From Parasponia andersonii (Eukaryota; Streptophyta; Magnoliopsida; Rosales; Cannabaceae), in assembly GCA_002914805.1 (NCBI GenBank), contig JXTB01000005.1, positions 1,566,940 to 1,630,939 of the forward strand: a DNA stretch of 64,000 nt, written 5' to 3'. This document shows positions 62,478 through 64,000 of the stretch, one piece after another; the first letter of the stretch is position 1, and every line of letters starts with the position of its first letter. Both the position numbers and the translations under genes were made by a program. The notes beneath the pieces were generated by a model. The model worked only from the letters and a program-made list of their open reading frames with translations. It made no database searches and was not told where the DNA came from.

Positions 62478-62514
62478 ATATATATATATATATATGTAGG
62501 AGAGAGAGAGAGAG
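62478..62514. repeat. Compound (AT)n (GA)n microsatellite
   Basis: An AT run followed by a GA run just upstream (gene sense) of the first visible SOS1 exon. Confidence 0.8.
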
Positions 62515-62519
62515 AGGTG

Positions 62520-63260
62520 TTTCTTTTTTCTTTTCTTTTTTTTTTCTTTTGCTTTTTTGTGCGGGTTAGGGGGATGGGGTGGGAGAGGAGCAACTCTACT
62601 CAAGAATGCAATCTACCAAGTAGTAGAATACAATAAAAGAATACCACTATTATTAATAAGAATTAATAGATAGATTGTCAGATAATTTGTAGTATCAACC
62701 CCCTTTATGCCTTCAACAACGAGATTAAATAAATTAGACTAGAAGAGTACCATCAATTAAAGATGGATAGTCTACTTTGGCCACGAATTCTACTTTAAAA
62801 TTCTTTTGTGCATGTGATTCTAAATTAGTAAAGCAGAACCTAGCCGAGTTGCCTAACTTGAGCTTAGCTTGATACATTTTCTCATAAAATTTTATGCAAG
62901 TACAAGCTCACTCAAGGTCAGGTTGACTTAAATAACTCAGTAAAATTCAAGCTCCAACTTGATCTTGAACGTATTTTGAAATTGATAAGTGAATAATATA
63001 CCAATTTCATGGAATGTGGTTTCTTCCCAAATCAAATATGTAAACAAAAATTGAGAAATTTATTCTTCTTTGGTGTTATAAGTAAAAATATAAAAGAACA
63101 AAAAAAAAAAAAAAAAGAGTCAGCAGTTGCTTACATTGAGTCGTTTTCTCATGCACATAAAACTAGGACTAAACACACAAACACCCACAATATAAGAGTA
63201 AGCGTAAACATTGACATCAACCTCATCATTTTCAATGACATTACCCATAAATCAAAACTT
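62520..63260. other. Non-coding DNA, presumed SOS1 intron
   Basis: No SOS1-like exon is visible. The last membrane-domain exon expected upstream of 62442 is not found here. Confidence 0.5.
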
Positions 63261-63269
63261 CAACAATTC

Positions 63270-63803
63270 ATTGAATGGACATTTTCATCCTCAGTCCTCA
63301 TTTGTCCATTAGTGATGAGAATGATGCAAATGTAGCTGCTCAACCACACGTGCAAGATGAGGAGCATTCACGTGGGCTTGGAGGGACTCAAGGGCAGTAT
63401 TCACATGATCCATTAAGCTTGCTAAGTGGGCCAATCACAAGATTTAGAGCCAAGAGATTCAAAGAGGCATTAAATAGGCTAATTCAACACATTAGTGAGA
63501 TGGCTAACGCATGGAGACCCGATATAAGCCCAAATCAGATCCAGGGAGCCTAATCACTATGATTAAGGTTCTAAAAGAGTCCAATTGAAGCTAAACACTT
63601 CTCTTCACATTTTTCTAGGTCTTTTGTATTTTTAAGAAACTTTTGATTTAATTATTTTCGGATTTAATTAAGGAGAGGGTTGCCACATGTCAAAATAACA
63701 TTAGTTTATTTTAAATTAGGGATAAATTTGACTCCTATATATAGGAGAGAGCCTTGTACGTTTTTGGAGGCTTAGTGATCAATAATATTGCGAGTTATTC
63801 GTG
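63270..63803 (+). mobile_element. 3' end of a Ty3/gypsy element
   Basis: The plus strand reads a polyprotein tail with the landmarks LLSGPITRFRAKRFKEALNRL and then a stop at 63551-63553, as in the C-terminus of plant gypsy polyproteins. It is followed by a GC-poor block with a TATA-like cctatatatagg (63735-63746) that looks like LTR sequence. It runs into the N gap, so its right end is unknown. Confidence 0.5.
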
Positions 63804-64000
63804 NNNNNNNNNNNNNNNNNNNNNNNNNNNNNNNNNNNNNNNNNNNNNNNNNNNNNNNNNNNNNNNNNNNNNNNNNNNNNNNNNNNNNNNNNNNNNNNNN
63901 NNNNNNNNNNNNNNNNNNNNNNNNNNNNNNNNNNNNNNNNNNNNNNNNNNNNNNNNNNNNNNNNNNNNNNNNNNNNNNNNNNNNNNNNNNNNNNNNNNNN
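63804..64000. other. Assembly gap (N)
   Basis: 197 unresolved bases to the window end. The true length is unknown. Confidence 1.

Overview
This window is nuclear DNA of a flowering plant, most likely a eudicot. It is AT-rich and crowded with plant-type transposable elements. Its host genes are multi-exon with GT-AG introns. I cannot name the species. Only two host genes are convincing, and both lie in the right third. Positions 63804-64000 are unresolved N.

Layout. 1-2939: right end of a Ty3/gypsy element of Tat type (plus orientation), with an antisense, intron-bearing extra ORF and a 3' LTR. 2940-17960: AT-rich intergenic DNA with a decayed CACTA-like element (about 3430-5490), a 1.5-kb imperfect palindrome (about 5795-7305), short tandem duplications and a possible SINE. 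18100-28434: a nearly complete but degenerate Tat-type Ty3/gypsy element (gag, protease, RT, RNase H, second RNase H, integrase), again with an antisense spliced extra ORF between pol and the 3' LTR. 28491-28880: a 73-bp minisatellite. 30780-32900: a 5'-truncated L1-type LINE on the minus strand. 33038-33549: a hAT-type MITE with a perfect 8-bp target duplication. 34338-35112: a second TIR element. 35650-35982: a receptor-kinase LRR fragment. 36440-36850: an AT-rich minisatellite. 40200-40900: an LTR-like block with a TATA box and heat-shock-element-like motifs.

Host genes. A KT/HAK/KUP potassium transporter (42737-47915, plus strand) has eight exons that join in frame to 738 codons plus stop. 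A SOS1-type plasma-membrane Na+/H+ antiporter (48808-62442, minus strand) is represented by thirteen exons covering about the last 820 residues; its N-terminal exons lie beyond the right end or in the gap. The genes converge tail to tail with 892 bp between their stop codons, and both families control cellular K+/Na+ balance. A Copia retrotransposon (51887-57008) sits in opposite orientation inside one SOS1 intron and expands it to about 6 kb. One other SOS1 intron uses a GC donor. The 3' end of another gypsy element (63270-63803) lies near the gap, probably inside an upstream SOS1 intron.

The least ordinary signals are the two antisense multi-exon ORFs in separate Tat elements, the heat-shock-like motifs upstream of a TATA box in the 40.2-40.9 kb block, and the long palindrome. 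All retroelement ORFs here carry stops or frameshifts, so none is expected to be autonomous.
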